Below are positions 1 to 8,790 of a DNA stretch of 64,000 nucleotides, one piece after another. The stretch is from Pseudomonadota bacterium. GTDB taxonomy: Bacteria > Pseudomonadota > Gammaproteobacteria > Xanthomonadales > Xanthomonadaceae. Within the stretch, counting starts at the first letter, position 1; each line of letters opens with the position of its first letter. Location: NCBI GenBank assembly GCA_018242365.1, contig JAFECB010000014.1, positions 1-64,000 of the forward strand. Direction: 5' to 3'. Below the pieces are notes generated by a model. That model was not told the DNA's origin. It worked only from the letters and a program-made list of their open reading frames with translations, and ran no database searches. The position numbers and the translations under genes are program-made.

Positions 1-104
1 ACAGCACTGTGGTCCCACCCGATCCCATCCCGAACTCGGAAGTGAAACGCAGCCGCGCCGATGGTAGTGTGCATCCGCATGCAAGAGTAGGTCATCGCCA
101 GGGC
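1..104 (+). rRNA. rrf: 5S ribosomal RNA, 3' part (5' end outside window)
   Basis: The opening bases match the conserved 5S core (CCCGATCCCATCCCGAACTCGG followed by GAAGTGAAACGC), and the GAGTAGGTCATCGCCAGG tail marks the 3' end. Roughly the first ten to fifteen bases are missing because the window begins inside the gene. A 5S gene followed by a terminator is the usual 3' end of a 16S-23S-5S operon, so that operon should lie just to the left. The exact 3' end is uncertain by a few bases. Confidence 0.95.
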
Positions 105-117
105 CTTTTTTGAAAGC

Positions 118-150
118 AAACCCCCAGCTCTTTGAGCTGGGGGTTTGTCT
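118..150 (+). terminator. rRNA operon terminator 1
   Basis: A strong stem (AAACCCCCAGCTC / GAGCTGGGGGTTT, tiny loop) lies about 14 bases past the 5S end and is followed by TGTCTTTGG. This is a typical intrinsic terminator of an rRNA operon. Confidence 0.85.
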
Positions 151-213
151 TTGGGGCCGTGCATCTGATCCAGCTAGCCCGTTGCTGTGCGCCGCGCAGC
201 GGCGGACTGCAAC

Positions 214-232
214 AGGTCATCGCCAGGGCCTT
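214..232 (+). repeat. Duplicated 5S rRNA 3' tail
   Basis: Nineteen bases (AGGTCATCGCCAGGGCCTT) are identical to 89-107, the end of the 5S gene. The copy is followed by a second terminator, but no 5S body lies before it. It looks like the remnant of a deleted tandem 5S copy or of recombination between rRNA operon ends. Confidence 0.75.
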
Positions 233-236
233 ATCC

Positions 237-275
237 CAAACCCCCGATCAGGAAACTGGTCGGGGGTTTTCTTTG
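237..275 (+). terminator. rRNA operon terminator 2
   Basis: The arms AAACCCCCGATCA and a TGGTCGGGGGTTTT partner form a stem followed by CTTTGG, the same layout as the terminator at 118-150. With the duplicated 5S tail before it, it forms a second tail-plus-terminator unit. It may also protect gtrA, which is read towards it. Confidence 0.75.
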
Positions 276-284
276 GCCGAATCC

Positions 285-668
285 TCAGCGCCGATAGATC
301 CAATGACGTGACAGCAGGAAGCCAACGCCCGCAGTCAGCAGGTCTACCGCCGGCTTGAGCACTTGTGCGCTCCGAAGGTCTGCAAGTGCTGCCACCGATG
401 CGACTCCGGTGGTGTTGATGGCGGTAAGCACAATCCACATCGCGGCAAACCGGAGCGCTGCGCGGCGACCGGCAGTGTGGCCTTCCCCGACGAACGTCCA
501 TCGACCGTTGAGCCCGAAACCCAATAGCGCGCCGCAGATACGCCCGATGATGTTGGCTGGCGCTATCGGCAGCAGCCACTGGCTGAGCGCCAGCACCAAT
601 GCATATTCCAGGGTCCACTGCAGCAGGCCGCTGATGGCATACCGGCTCAGGTGGCGTGAAAGGCTCAT
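285..668 (-). CDS. GtrA family membrane protein
   Basis: A 127-residue protein with four hydrophobic segments, matching the usual size and topology of the GtrA family. It has the characteristic N-terminal RYAISGLLQW stretch and the GFGLNGRWTF segment between helices 2 and 3. Family members help move undecaprenyl-phosphate-linked sugars across the inner membrane, usually with a GtrB-type glycosyltransferase; one such enzyme is encoded at 51573-52580 in this window. I chose the ATG at 666-668 because the longer frame adds 26 residues with no family counterpart. It is divergent from glmU with a gap of 71 bases. The sugar and acceptor are unknown. Confidence 0.8.
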   Translation of the reverse strand: MSLSRHLSRYAISGLLQWTLEYALVLALSQWLLPIAPANIIGRICGALLGFGLNGRWTFVGEGHTAGRRAALRFAAMWIVLTAINTTGVASVAALADLRSAQVLKPAVDLLTAGVGFLLSRHWIYRR

Positions 669-739
669 CCTGTGCATTGTCGCCGAAGCAGTCGCCTTGC
701 CGCGACCGGTAGAATTGCATCGAATCACGAGGACATCCC

Positions 740-2110
740 ATGGCACAAGCGCTCCACGTCATCATCCTGGCCGCTGGCGAAGGCAAGCGCATGCGCTCGG
801 CCTTGCCCAAGGTGCTGCAACGCATCGCCGGGCAGCCGATGCTCGCCCATGTGCTGGATGCAGCGCGTGCACTGGCCCCGGCTGGCATCCACATCGTCTA
901 TGGACATGGCGGTGATGCGGTGCGCGCAGCGTTTGCCGACCATTTCGGGTTGCAGTGGGCGCATCAGGCGCAGCAGTTGGGAACCGGCCATGCGGTGATG
1001 CAGGCGATGCCGACCATCCGCGAGGGTGCCCGCGTGCTGGTGCTGTATGGCGACGTGCCGCTGGTCACGCCGGAAACCTTGCGCAAGCTTTTGGGAAGCA
1101 CGCGCAGCCTGGCCGTGCTCGCCGCGGAGTTGGACGACCCGACCGGTTACGGACGGATCGTGCGCAATTCCGAAGGCCATGTGGCGGCCATCGTCGAACA
1201 GCGCGATGCCGATGAAGACCAGCGCCGGATCCGGCTGGTGAACACCGGCATGATCGTGGCCGATGCCGCCTCACTACGGCGCTGGCTGTCCGGGGTGCGC
1301 GCCGACAATGCGCAGGGCGAAATCTATCTGACCGACGTGTTTGCCGCCGCCGCGCACGAGTTTGCCGCCGCCGAAGTCGTGCTGATCGACGATCCGATCG
1401 AAGCCGAAGGCGCGAACGATCCATGGCAGCTGGCCCAGCTGGAGCGTGCGTATCAGTCGCGCCAGGCCAGGTTGCTGTGCGCCGCCGGCGCGCGTCTCGC
1501 CGATCCGGCGCGGCTCGATGTGCGCGGCAGCGTGAGCGTGGGCCGGGATGTCGAGATCGACGTCGACGTGGTATTCGAGGGCGAAGTGACCCTGGGCGAT
1601 GGCGTGCGCATCGGGCCGTTCTGCCGGATCCGGGATTCGGTCATTGGTTCCGGCACCGAAGTGCGCGCGCATTGCGACATCGAAGGCGCCAATGTCGATG
1701 GTGCGGCGCAGATCGGCCCGTTCGCACGACTGCGCCCCGGCACCGTACTGGCCGATGGCGTGCATATCGGCAATTTCGTCGAGACCAAGAAAGCCGTGCT
1801 GGGCGAAGGCAGCAAGGCCAACCATCTGAGTTACCTGGGGGATGCGGTGGTCGGCGCGGGCGTGAACATCGGCGCCGGCACCATCACCTGCAACTACGAC
1901 GGGGTGAACAAGTCCACCACGACCATTGAAGATGGTGCTTTCATCGGCTCCAACAGCGCCTTGGTGGCACCGGTCACGATTGGCGAAGGTGCGACTATCG
2001 GTGCGGGCTCGGTGATCGGCAAGGATGCACCGGCCGGCAAGCTGACGCTGACGCGCTCACGCCAGGAAACGCTGGATGACTGGACACGGCCGATCAAGAA
2101 AATCCCATGA
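740..2110 (+). CDS. glmU: Bifunctional GlcNAc-1-P uridyltransferase / GlcN-1-P acetyltransferase
   Basis: The 456-residue cytoplasmic enzyme acetylates glucosamine-1-phosphate and then makes UDP-GlcNAc, the precursor of peptidoglycan and lipid A. The N-terminal domain has the nucleotide-binding signature [15 protein letters not shown] (10-24). The C-terminal half is a left-handed beta-helix of hexapeptide repeats, with the acetyltransferase histidine at H362 in [10 protein letters not shown]. The length equals the usual family length. The stop overlaps the next start (ATGA), so the downstream HhH gene is translationally coupled. glmS, the preceding pathway step, lies at 11294-13126 but in a separate unit. 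Confidence 0.98.
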   Translation: MAQALHVIILAAGEGKRMRSALPKVLQRIAGQPMLAHVLDAARALAPAGIHIVYGHGGDAVRAAFADHFGLQWAHQAQQLGTGHAVMQAMPTIREGARVLVLYGDVPLVTPETLRKLLGSTRSLAVLAAELDDPTGYGRIVRNSEGHVAAIVEQRDADEDQRRIRLVNTGMIVADAASLRRWLSGVRADNAQGEIYLTDVFAAAAHEFAAAEVVLIDDPIEAEGANDPWQLAQLERAYQSRQARLLCAAGARLADPARLDVRGSVSVGRDVEIDVDVVFEGEVTLGDGVRIGPFCRIRDSVIGSGTEVRAHCDIEGANVDGAAQIGPFARLRPGTVLADGVHIGNFVETKKAVLGEGSKANHLSYLGDAVVGAGVNIGAGTITCNYDGVNKSTTTIEDGAFIGSNSALVAPVTIGEGATIGAGSVIGKDAPAGKLTLTRSRQETLDDWTRPIKKIP

Positions 2111-2406
2111 ATCCGGCAAAGGTGCGACGGGAAGCGGTCCGCGCCCTGACCGACCTGCCCAATATCGGCCCCGCCTGCGCGAAGGATTTGCGGTTGCTCG
2201 GGATCGAGCACCCAGAGCAACTGGTCGGGCGCGATGCCTGGGACATGTACGAAGTACTGTGCCGTCTGACCGGCGTCCGCCATGATCCCTGCGTGATCGA
2301 CGTGTTCCTGTCGATCGTCGATTTCATGCAGGGTAGCGAGGCTCGACCGTGGTGGCATTACACCGATCAGCGCAAGTCACGCCGTGCAGGCGGCGAACTT
2401 GGGTGA
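2107..2406 (+). CDS. Helix-hairpin-helix protein, Cdd1/pathogenicity-locus family
   Basis: This 99-residue protein has a helix-hairpin-helix-like segment, [20 protein letters not shown] (residues 15-34), followed by a conserved-looking block with [11 protein letters not shown] and a WWHYT motif near the end. This matches the small Cdd1-type family (also labelled mitomycin-resistance-like), whose function is not established; the HhH suggests nucleic-acid contact. It overlaps glmU by four bases, so the two are probably coupled. The C-terminus is basic (KSRRAGG). Confidence 0.75.
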   Translation: MNPAKVRREAVRALTDLPNIGPACAKDLRLLGIEHPEQLVGRDAWDMYEVLCRLTGVRHDPCVIDVFLSIVDFMQGSEARPWWHYTDQRKSRRAGGELG

Positions 2407-2461
2407 TGCCTGATCCATGGATGCATTATCTAGGCGGTCGGATGGCTCAGGCTTGGGCGAA

Positions 2462-3253
2462 TCAGGAAAGCCGATTGGTGGGTTCACTCGGGGAGTGAAG
2501 TTCGTCAAACTTCGCTTTCGTGGCGTTCGGCTTTTCTCCAGCGGCTGCCGGGTAGAGGGCAATGAACGCGAACAGGACGAGGTGCACGGCGGCCGAGATC
2601 CAGCGGCCCTCGACGGGATCTGCCATGGTCGTTTGCCAGGCCTGCGACAGCAGCGAATTGCTCAGATTCCAGCCCCAGTGCAGCCCGACCGCAGCCCACA
2701 GTGATTGCATGCGCCATGCGGCGGCGGCGTAGGCCAGCCCCAGGCAGAACAGGCGGATTTGCTCGCTGATTCCCCAGTCGAGCCGCCAGAGATGGTTGGC
2801 GGTGTACAGCACCGCAGAGGCGATGACATACGTCCAGAATCCCAAGGGACGTGGCGTGAATCGCAGCAGGAAACCGCGGGTGAGGATGTCCTCGGCGATG
2901 GATGGAATGAAGGTGGTGACCAGACCGATGGCGATGACGGTGAGCGAAAGGGGAACCGCCGGCACGAATTGCTCGACGCCCAGGCCGAGCGCAATGGCTT
3001 CGGCCGCCAGCTTGGCGATGACGGCAAGCAGGAGGGCGCTGGCCAGGAGCGGCAGCCAGTGTGTGGCCACCAGCCCATAAGCGCGAAACCCGCTGCCATC
3101 GATCCAGCGGCCAACCGGCCAGGCAAGCACCAAGGTCAGGAGCATCAGCGCAGGCCCCAGGGGGCTTGTGGGCGCAAAGACGGTCTGCAGTCCTTCCGAA
3201 GCCTGATAGACGGCGAACAGCAACAGGAATCCAATGGCAAGGCGCTTGTTCAT
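2462..3253 (-). CDS. CPBP-family intramembrane metalloprotease
   Basis: A 263-residue membrane protein with about seven hydrophobic segments. All three CPBP (Abi/Rce1-like) motifs are present: E121-D122-xxx-R126, in place of the commoner EExxxR, H154 in YTANHLW, and H192-xxx-N196 in LHWGWN. Such proteases cut substrates at the membrane and are often tied to peptide maturation or self-immunity. I chose the ATG at 3251-3253; the longer frame runs into the kinase gene. It follows the kinase by 34 bases and is the last gene of the ABC exporter operon. Its substrate is unknown, but the 69-residue operon protein is an obvious candidate. Confidence 0.85.
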   Translation of the reverse strand: MNKRLAIGFLLLFAVYQASEGLQTVFAPTSPLGPALMLLTLVLAWPVGRWIDGSGFRAYGLVATHWLPLLASALLLAVIAKLAAEAIALGLGVEQFVPAVPLSLTVIAIGLVTTFIPSIAEDILTRGFLLRFTPRPLGFWTYVIASAVLYTANHLWRLDWGISEQIRLFCLGLAYAAAAWRMQSLWAAVGLHWGWNLSNSLLSQAWQTTMADPVEGRWISAAVHLVLFAFIALYPAAAGEKPNATKAKFDELHSPSEPTNRLS

Positions 3254-3287
3254 CGGCGGCACTCCGGCAAGGGCAGTGAAAACGAAC

Positions 3288-4601
3288 TCATCGGTCGGGC
3301 AGCACCATCGACACACACAGCCCACCGCCTTCGCGGTTGAGCAGGGCGATGCGGCCGCCGTGGGCTTCGACGATTTCCCGCGCCAGCGCCAGCCCCAGTC
3401 CGGTGCCGTGGCGTTTTGTGGAATAGAACGGCAGCAGGGCATTGGCCAGCACCGCGGCGTTCATGCCGCTGCCGCGATCCTGCACTTCGATACGCCAGCC
3501 TTCCGACATGCGGCGTACCGACAGCCTGACCTGCTCCGGCGGGCCGCCGGATTCATGCGCGTTCTTCAGCAGGTTGATCAGCGCCTGCTCCAGCTGTGCA
3601 GCATCGAAATGCGCCACGCCATTTGCAGGGTGCACATCAGCGACGCATTCGACCTGCGTTTGCAGTTGCGCGACGAAGCGCGACCACTCCACTGCGGCGG
3701 CGCGCGGTGCGGGCAACTTGGCGAAACGCGCATAGTCGCGGATGAAGCCTTCCAGGTGGCGGGCGCGTTCTTCGATGGTGGCCAATGCTTCGGGCAGGCG
3801 CTCATGCTGGCCGCGGCGCAGCAGTTCGGTGCCGGAATGCGCCAGCGAAGCAATCGGTGCCAGCGAGTTGTTGAGTTCGTGGCTGATGACGCGGATGACC
3901 TTCTTCCAGGTCTGCACTTCCTGTCGGCGCAACTCGGCGGTCAATTGCCGCAGCAGCAACAATTCGTGCAAGCGGCCGTTGAGGCGGAAGCTGCGTCGCG
4001 ACAGGTGGAAGATGTCCTCGTCATCCTCGCGGCCGACGGTGAACATGCCGTCACCGCCGCGTTCGAACGCTTCGCGTACCGCCGGTTCGGCATGTTCCAG
4101 CACCGTATCGAACGCCTGGCCTTCCAGACGCCGGCCACCACCCAGCATGCGACGGGCGGCGAGATTGCCCAGCACCACGCGGCGGTTGGGGTCGATCAAG
4201 ACCATCGATACCGGGGTGTTTTGCACCATGGTGTCGAGCAGCAGTTCGCGTTGCACCAATCCCAGCCGTTGCTCGCGCAGTGCGTCGCCCAGGGCATTGT
4301 GGGAGGCGACCAGTTCGGCAAGGTCGGCAGCCCCGCTCCAACGCAGGCCGAAGCTGAAATCGCCATCGCGGTAGCTCGCCACGGTACCGGCGAGCGCGCG
4401 GAACAGGGCGCGCATCGGTTTCAATACGCGCAGGATCGTGATGCCCACGACACCGCCGATGCAGGCAGCGGCAATCACGGCGGCAGCCCAAGCCGGCAGC
4501 CAGGTGGACAGCATGGCGGTGGCGGTGGCCGTGGCCGCGATGCCGATCACCGCAAGGGCGATCATCCAGGCCGCAATCGGCAGGGCGCGGAGGACGCGCA
4601 T
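3288..4601 (-). CDS. Membrane sensor histidine kinase (NtrY/PAS type)
   Basis: The 437-residue kinase has two transmembrane helices close together (about 8-30 and 38-60), leaving almost no periplasmic loop. They are followed by a HAMP-like linker, a PAS-like region (about 120-220) and an H-box with the phosphorylated histidine H241 in RVISHELNNSLAPI. The C-terminal ATPase domain has the N-box LINLLKNAHES, a DRGSGM G1 box and GTGLGLALAREI. The start overlaps the stop of the sigma-54 activator gene (TGATG), so the two are translationally coupled. Without a sensing loop it may read membrane state or a partner such as the ABC exporter. Confidence 0.93.
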   Translation of the reverse strand: MRVLRALPIAAWMIALAVIGIAATATATAMLSTWLPAWAAAVIAAACIGGVVGITILRVLKPMRALFRALAGTVASYRDGDFSFGLRWSGAADLAELVASHNALGDALREQRLGLVQRELLLDTMVQNTPVSMVLIDPNRRVVLGNLAARRMLGGGRRLEGQAFDTVLEHAEPAVREAFERGGDGMFTVGREDDEDIFHLSRRSFRLNGRLHELLLLRQLTAELRRQEVQTWKKVIRVISHELNNSLAPIASLAHSGTELLRRGQHERLPEALATIEERARHLEGFIRDYARFAKLPAPRAAAVEWSRFVAQLQTQVECVADVHPANGVAHFDAAQLEQALINLLKNAHESGGPPEQVRLSVRRMSEGWRIEVQDRGSGMNAAVLANALLPFYSTKRHGTGLGLALAREIVEAHGGRIALLNREGGGLCVSMVLPDR

Positions 4602-5941
4602 CAGTCGCGGGCTATGCCGAGGCGATCAAGCCGACGGTACAGCGCTTGCCGTGAGAGCCCGAGTTCGGCGGCCGCCTGCGCAAGCACGCCACCACTGCGT
4701 GCCAAGGCTGCTTCGATCGTTGCGCGGTCGGGCTCGTCGGCCGCGGGCGCCGCAGCATTCGCAGGCGCCGGGGGAAGGGCCAGGTCACCTGCGCCCACGA
4801 GTTCACCCCGCGCCAGCAGCGCGGCACGCTGCATCACGTTGCGCAATTCGCGCACATTGCCCGGCCACGGATGGCGTTGCAGGGCGCGCTCCGCATCCTC
4901 GCCCAAGCGTTTTCCGGCAGGCAGGAAATGGCGGGCCAAGGGCAGGATGTCGCGCGGGCGGGCGTTCAACGGCGGAATGCGCAGTTCGATGCCGTTGAGT
5001 CGATAGAACAAATCCTCGCGGAATTTTCCTTCCGCGATCAAGCCGGCAAGATCGGCATTGGTGGCGCTGACGATGCGCACCTTCACGCTGCGTTCGCGGT
5101 TGCTGCCCAGTCGCTCGAAGCGACCGGTTTCCAGAACGCGCAGCAGCTTCACTTGCCCGGCCAGCGGCAGGGTGCCGATTTCATCGAGGAACAAGGTGCC
5201 GCCATCGGCGGCTTCGAACTTGCCTTCGCGCGGCTTGTTGGCGCCGGTGTAGGCACCCGCATCGGCCCCGAACAATTCGGCTTCGATCAAGTCACTCGGC
5301 AGCGCGCCACAGTTGAGCGCCACGAACGGGCCTGACTTCACTGCGCTGTTGAAATGCAGGATCTCGGCAAAGCGTTCCTTGCCGGCGCCATTGGGGCCGG
5401 TGATCAGCACCGGGATATCGGCGCGCGCGACCTGGCAGGCCAGGCTGAGCACGGTTTCGCTGGCAGGATCGGCAAACACCAGGCCGCGCAGGTCGTAGTC
5501 ACGTTCCAGCGCGCTGCGGCGTTGCCTGCTGCCGGCGCGGGTTTGCGCCAGTTCGTGCCGCGCTTCGCCCAGCTCCAGCAGGTTGTTGACCGTGGCCATC
5601 AACTTGCGGTCATCCCACGGTTTGGCGAGGTAATCGGCAGCGCCGGCCTTGATCAATTCGACCGCCGCTTCCAGATGCGTCCACGCGGTCAGCAGGATCA
5701 CCGGCAAGTCCGGGTGCTGCTCACGGATGCGATGAAAGAGCGCCACGCCCTCGTCGCCGGAGGTGGTGTCGGCGACGAAATTCATGTCCTGCACGACCAG
5801 GGCCACGGCCTCCTGCGCCAGCAGGGCCAGGCCCTGTTCCGGTGACTCCGCGCGCAGGCAACGGATGTCGTGCAGGGAAAACAGCACTTCCAGGGCAGTG
5901 CCGACCGCCGGGTTGTCATCGATGACGAGGATCGTGGGCAT
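4601..5941 (-). CDS. Sigma-54-dependent response regulator (NtrC family)
   Basis: The 446-residue protein has a receiver domain with acidic pair D8/D9, phosphoacceptor D52 and K107. An AAA+ domain follows, with Walker A GPNGAGKE (182-189), Walker B LFLDEI (250-255) and a GAYTGA sigma-54 contact loop (229-234), where GAFTGA is standard. A Fis-type helix-turn-helix ends the protein. Tyrosine in the loop is the mildest and best tolerated change. It should open sigma-54 promoters, and one lies at 11086-11101 before the first gene of this same operon, implying autoregulation. It follows the second permease by 21 bases. Confidence 0.95.
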   Translation of the reverse strand: MPTILVIDDNPAVGTALEVLFSLHDIRCLRAESPEQGLALLAQEAVALVVQDMNFVADTTSGDEGVALFHRIREQHPDLPVILLTAWTHLEAAVELIKAGAADYLAKPWDDRKLMATVNNLLELGEARHELAQTRAGSRQRRSALERDYDLRGLVFADPASETVLSLACQVARADIPVLITGPNGAGKERFAEILHFNSAVKSGPFVALNCGALPSDLIEAELFGADAGAYTGANKPREGKFEAADGGTLFLDEIGTLPLAGQVKLLRVLETGRFERLGSNRERSVKVRIVSATNADLAGLIAEGKFREDLFYRLNGIELRIPPLNARPRDILPLARHFLPAGKRLGEDAERALQRHPWPGNVRELRNVMQRAALLARGELVGAGDLALPPAPANAAAPAADEPDRATIEAALARSGGVLAQAAAELGLSRQALYRRLDRLGIARD

Positions 5942-5962
5942 GGGCGGATTGTAGGGTGTCGA

Positions 5963-7204
5963 TCAGGCCGAACGGGTGGCGATGGCCGGTGGCACCGAGG
6001 CTGCGCGACGGGCGGGCCCGAACACCGCGACCTGCCCCAGCAGCCAGAGAGTGAGCGCACCGATCGGCAAGTAGAACAGCGGCAGGCGAGGCAGCTCGTA
6101 TTTGCTCATCAGCAACTGGTTGAGCGCGAATGCCAGCAACATGCCCAGCGCGATCCCGATCCCGGCGAGCAGGAAATTCTCGGTCTGGAAATAACGCAGG
6201 ATCTGGCCCTTGCTGGCACCCAATGCGCGACGGATGCCAATCTGCTTGGTGCGCTGCTGCACCCAGAAGCTGGCGAGGCCGACGATGCCCAGCGCGGTGA
6301 TGAGCAGCAAGCCGACGCAGACCGCGCCCAGCAGCCAGGCCATCGAACGCGGGGCCTGGTAGAACTCATTGCGCAGCTCTTCGAAACTCTTGCTGTTCTT
6401 GTCGAGGATGATGCGATTGTTGTCCTGTGCACGCAGCACCGCGATCGCTGCCTTCAGTACCTCGTCGCGACGGCCAGGCTCGGTACGGATGACGTAGTTG
6501 CCGCCCACGTTGTAATGCGTGCGGATCGGCAGCACCATCGAGTATTCGCGGGCGGACGGTCCGCCCTGCATGCTGGGGCGGACGAAATGGTCCAGCACCC
6601 CGACGATGCGGGTAGGCGATTTGCCACCGGTGTAAATGGGCTTGCCGATCACGTTCGCAGGCGATACGCCGGGGAAGAGTTTCTCCGCCATCTTCCGGGT
6701 GATGATCACGGAGGGGACGGCAGAGTCTTCGCCTGCCTTTTGCACCTGATCGTAGTCGAGGTACTCATCGGCATTGAAGCCGCGGCCGGCGATCAGGGTG
6801 GGGCCGAAAGTACTCATGAAGTGCTCTTCCGCCATGTACATCGTGGCATTGAGCGTGGATTGCTCCTGATCCGGCGTCACGTTCACACCGCTGTTCCAGG
6901 ACGAATTCCAGAACGGCACCTGGTTGACGATGGTGGCGTCCTTGACGCCCGGGATCGCGCGTAACGCCGCGAGGTCAGTGCGGGTCCTGGCAACGGCATC
7001 GGGGTCATTGCCGATGGCGGTGATTTGCACGCGCACCAATTCCTTTTCGGCGATGCCGCTGGGCTCGCGGATCTGCGAGAGGCGGTCACCGATCATGAAC
7101 AACGCGTTGCAGATGATCCCGCAAGTCAATGCGATTTCGAGCACGATCAAGGCAGCGGCGGTCTTGTGTCGCGCCAGTGTGGACAGGATGGGGCGGATTT
7201 CCAT
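5963..7204 (-). CDS. ABC transporter permease, FtsX/MacB-like (second of two)
   Basis: The 413-residue protein has the MacB/FtsX topology: one N-terminal helix (about 16-38), a large periplasmic domain of about 230 residues, and three C-terminal helices. The cytoplasmic QQRTKQIGIRRALGASKGQI segment is the FtsX hallmark that contacts the ATPase. MacB-type permeases do not pump within the membrane; they transmit ATPase motion to push periplasmic substrates into a TolC channel. It is separated from the first permease by a 153-base gap holding a repeat element, yet the gene order still argues for one transcript. The two permeases probably form a heterodimer. Confidence 0.9.
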   Translation of the reverse strand: MEIRPILSTLARHKTAAALIVLEIALTCGIICNALFMIGDRLSQIREPSGIAEKELVRVQITAIGNDPDAVARTRTDLAALRAIPGVKDATIVNQVPFWNSSWNSGVNVTPDQEQSTLNATMYMAEEHFMSTFGPTLIAGRGFNADEYLDYDQVQKAGEDSAVPSVIITRKMAEKLFPGVSPANVIGKPIYTGGKSPTRIVGVLDHFVRPSMQGGPSAREYSMVLPIRTHYNVGGNYVIRTEPGRRDEVLKAAIAVLRAQDNNRIILDKNSKSFEELRNEFYQAPRSMAWLLGAVCVGLLLITALGIVGLASFWVQQRTKQIGIRRALGASKGQILRYFQTENFLLAGIGIALGMLLAFALNQLLMSKYELPRLPLFYLPIGALTLWLLGQVAVFGPARRAASVPPAIATRSA

Positions 7205-7225
7205 GGAGGGACTCCGGTGGTTTAA

Positions 7226-7347
7226 CCCCTCTCCCTCCGGGAGAGGGGTTGGGGTGAGGGTTCGGGATGGACGGGGAAGTGCAGCTTCATGGGCTACGAC
7301 GAACCCTCATCCGGCCCTGCGGGCCACCTTCTCCCGGGGGAGAAGGG
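7226..7347 (+). repeat. REP-like repeat family A, copy 1
   Basis: Two palindromes, CCCCTCTCCCTCCGGGAGAG and CCTTCTCCCGGGGGAGAAGG, flank a spacer. Adjoining inner arms (TTGGGGTGAGGGTTC and GAACCCTCATCCGG) also pair with each other. Nearly the same unit occurs at 8677-8787 (inverted) and 19464-19584 (inside valS). It fills the gap between the two permease genes and could act on their mRNA stability. Confidence 0.8.
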
Positions 7348-7357
7348 AACTTCACGA

Positions 7358-8659
7358 TTACTGCGACTTCAACTGGATCGCAGGCGTCACTTGCATCGCC
7401 CGCCAAGCCGGCAACAGGCCCGCCAGCAGACTGGCGGCGATGGCCAGCACGAAAGTGACCAGCAACATGCCGACATCAAGCTGAGCCAGCTTGGCGTAAC
7501 TGGCCGGTTGCAGGCGCACCGCCCACAGGCCCAGCAGGGACAGCCCCAAGCCAACCACGCCACCTGCCAGGCCAATCATTCCGGCCTCGACCAGGCATTG
7601 CTTGAAGATTTCCATGCGCGACGCACCCAGTGCGCGGCGCACACCGATTTCGCCGCTGCGGCGCAGGAACTTGGCCAGCAGCAGGCCCACGGTATTGACC
7701 AGACACACGAGCAGGAAGCCGAAGCCGAGCCAGAGCTGCAGCACGACATCGCTGGGCACCACCTTGTTGAAGGTCAGCCACTCCATGACCTTGCGCAGGC
7801 GAATGTTGGTGGGCCGTTCGTATCGCCCGGCCTTGCGTTGCTGTTCGGAATAGTTGGTCAAATAATCGCGATAGGCCTGGGCCTTTGCCGGCGTATCGAG
7901 CTGAACCCAGTACTGGATCCACACGCAGGGCGCGTTGAGGCCGGTGGGGTCGTCGCCGCTGTCGCTCCAGCAGTCGAGGCTGCCGTTTCGGCCCATCTTC
8001 AGGTCGCGCGACGTGGAGAAGGGCAGGAAGACATCTTCGCGGTCGCCGTAGGTGTCCTGATTCATGTCATAGAACGCCGGGGTCGGTTTCCAGTCGTCGA
8101 GGACGCCGACGATGGTGAAATCGCTTTGGTCCAGTCGCAGGGTCTTGCCCACGCTGTTGACGCCGTTGAACAGGCGCTGGTTGAGCGACTTCGAGATCAC
8201 CGTCACCCTTGCGTGCGCAGCGTCCTCCTTGGCAGACCAGCCATTGCCGTACAGGAAGGGCACGTCGAACATCGGGAAGAAGTCGGCGCTGGCGTAGCGC
8301 GAGTCACTCAGGAACGGCACCAGCCCGGCGCGCCCTGGCGTCACCGAAACGCTGCCGCCGGTCATCAACGCCTGCTTGTCGCCTCGGTGTTCGCGCAGCA
8401 ATTCCTCGGCATCGAACCGGGTCAGCTGGGCCGAGGGTTCGTCGCCAGGCTGGTAGCCGCGTTTTGACTGCGGATCCAGTTGGACGTAGTACAGTTGGCC
8501 GCTCTTGCCGGGGATCGGATCACCCGACAGCACGTGGAACACCGTCAGCGTGGTCATGCACGCACCGATACCCAGCGCGATGGCGAGCACCATCAGTGCA
8601 GTCAGTGCCTTGTTGCGCTTGAAACTGCGCAGGGCGAGGTTGAGGTAGTAGCCGAACAT
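7358..8659 (-). CDS. ABC transporter permease, FtsX/MacB-like (first of two)
   Basis: The 433-residue protein starts MFGYYLNLALRSFKRNKALT, with its first helix at about 19-40. A periplasmic domain of about 240 residues follows, then three C-terminal helices with the FtsX-type segment GEIGVRRALGASRMEI. It pairs with the permease at 5963-7204 and the ATPase at 8791-9507 as the inner-membrane part of a MacAB-like exporter. The two permeases differ clearly in their periplasmic domains, which fits a heterodimer rather than a recent duplication. Confidence 0.9.
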   Translation of the reverse strand: MFGYYLNLALRSFKRNKALTALMVLAIALGIGACMTTLTVFHVLSGDPIPGKSGQLYYVQLDPQSKRGYQPGDEPSAQLTRFDAEELLREHRGDKQALMTGGSVSVTPGRAGLVPFLSDSRYASADFFPMFDVPFLYGNGWSAKEDAAHARVTVISKSLNQRLFNGVNSVGKTLRLDQSDFTIVGVLDDWKPTPAFYDMNQDTYGDREDVFLPFSTSRDLKMGRNGSLDCWSDSGDDPTGLNAPCVWIQYWVQLDTPAKAQAYRDYLTNYSEQQRKAGRYERPTNIRLRKVMEWLTFNKVVPSDVVLQLWLGFGFLLVCLVNTVGLLLAKFLRRSGEIGVRRALGASRMEIFKQCLVEAGMIGLAGGVVGLGLSLLGLWAVRLQPASYAKLAQLDVGMLLVTFVLAIAASLLAGLLPAWRAMQVTPAIQLKSQ

Positions 8660-8676
8660 GGATGGCTCCTGTGTTT

Positions 8677-8787
8677 CCTTCTCTCATCGGGAGAAGGTGG
8701 CGCAACGTACCGGATGAGCGTTTGGTGGGGCGGAGTCTCGGCGCGTGCCGAACCCTCACCCCAACCCCTCTCCCGGGGGGAGAGGGG
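8677..8787 (-). repeat. REP-like repeat family A, copy 2 (inverted)
   Basis: This has the same arms as copy 1 but in the opposite orientation: a CCTTCTC/GAGAAGG palindrome first, then GAACCCTCACCCCAACCCC and a CTCTCCC/GGGAGAG palindrome. It fills most of the 131-base gap between permease 1 and the ATPase gene and ends three bases before the ATPase stop codon. Confidence 0.8.
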
Positions 8788-8790
8788 CTT

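Noticed and set aside
3234..5006. 590-residue open frame antisense to the kinase and regulator genes
   Set aside because: It is the mirror of a well-supported two-component system, low in complexity (Arg/Ala/Gln) and without domain. GC-rich third positions keep antisense frames open.
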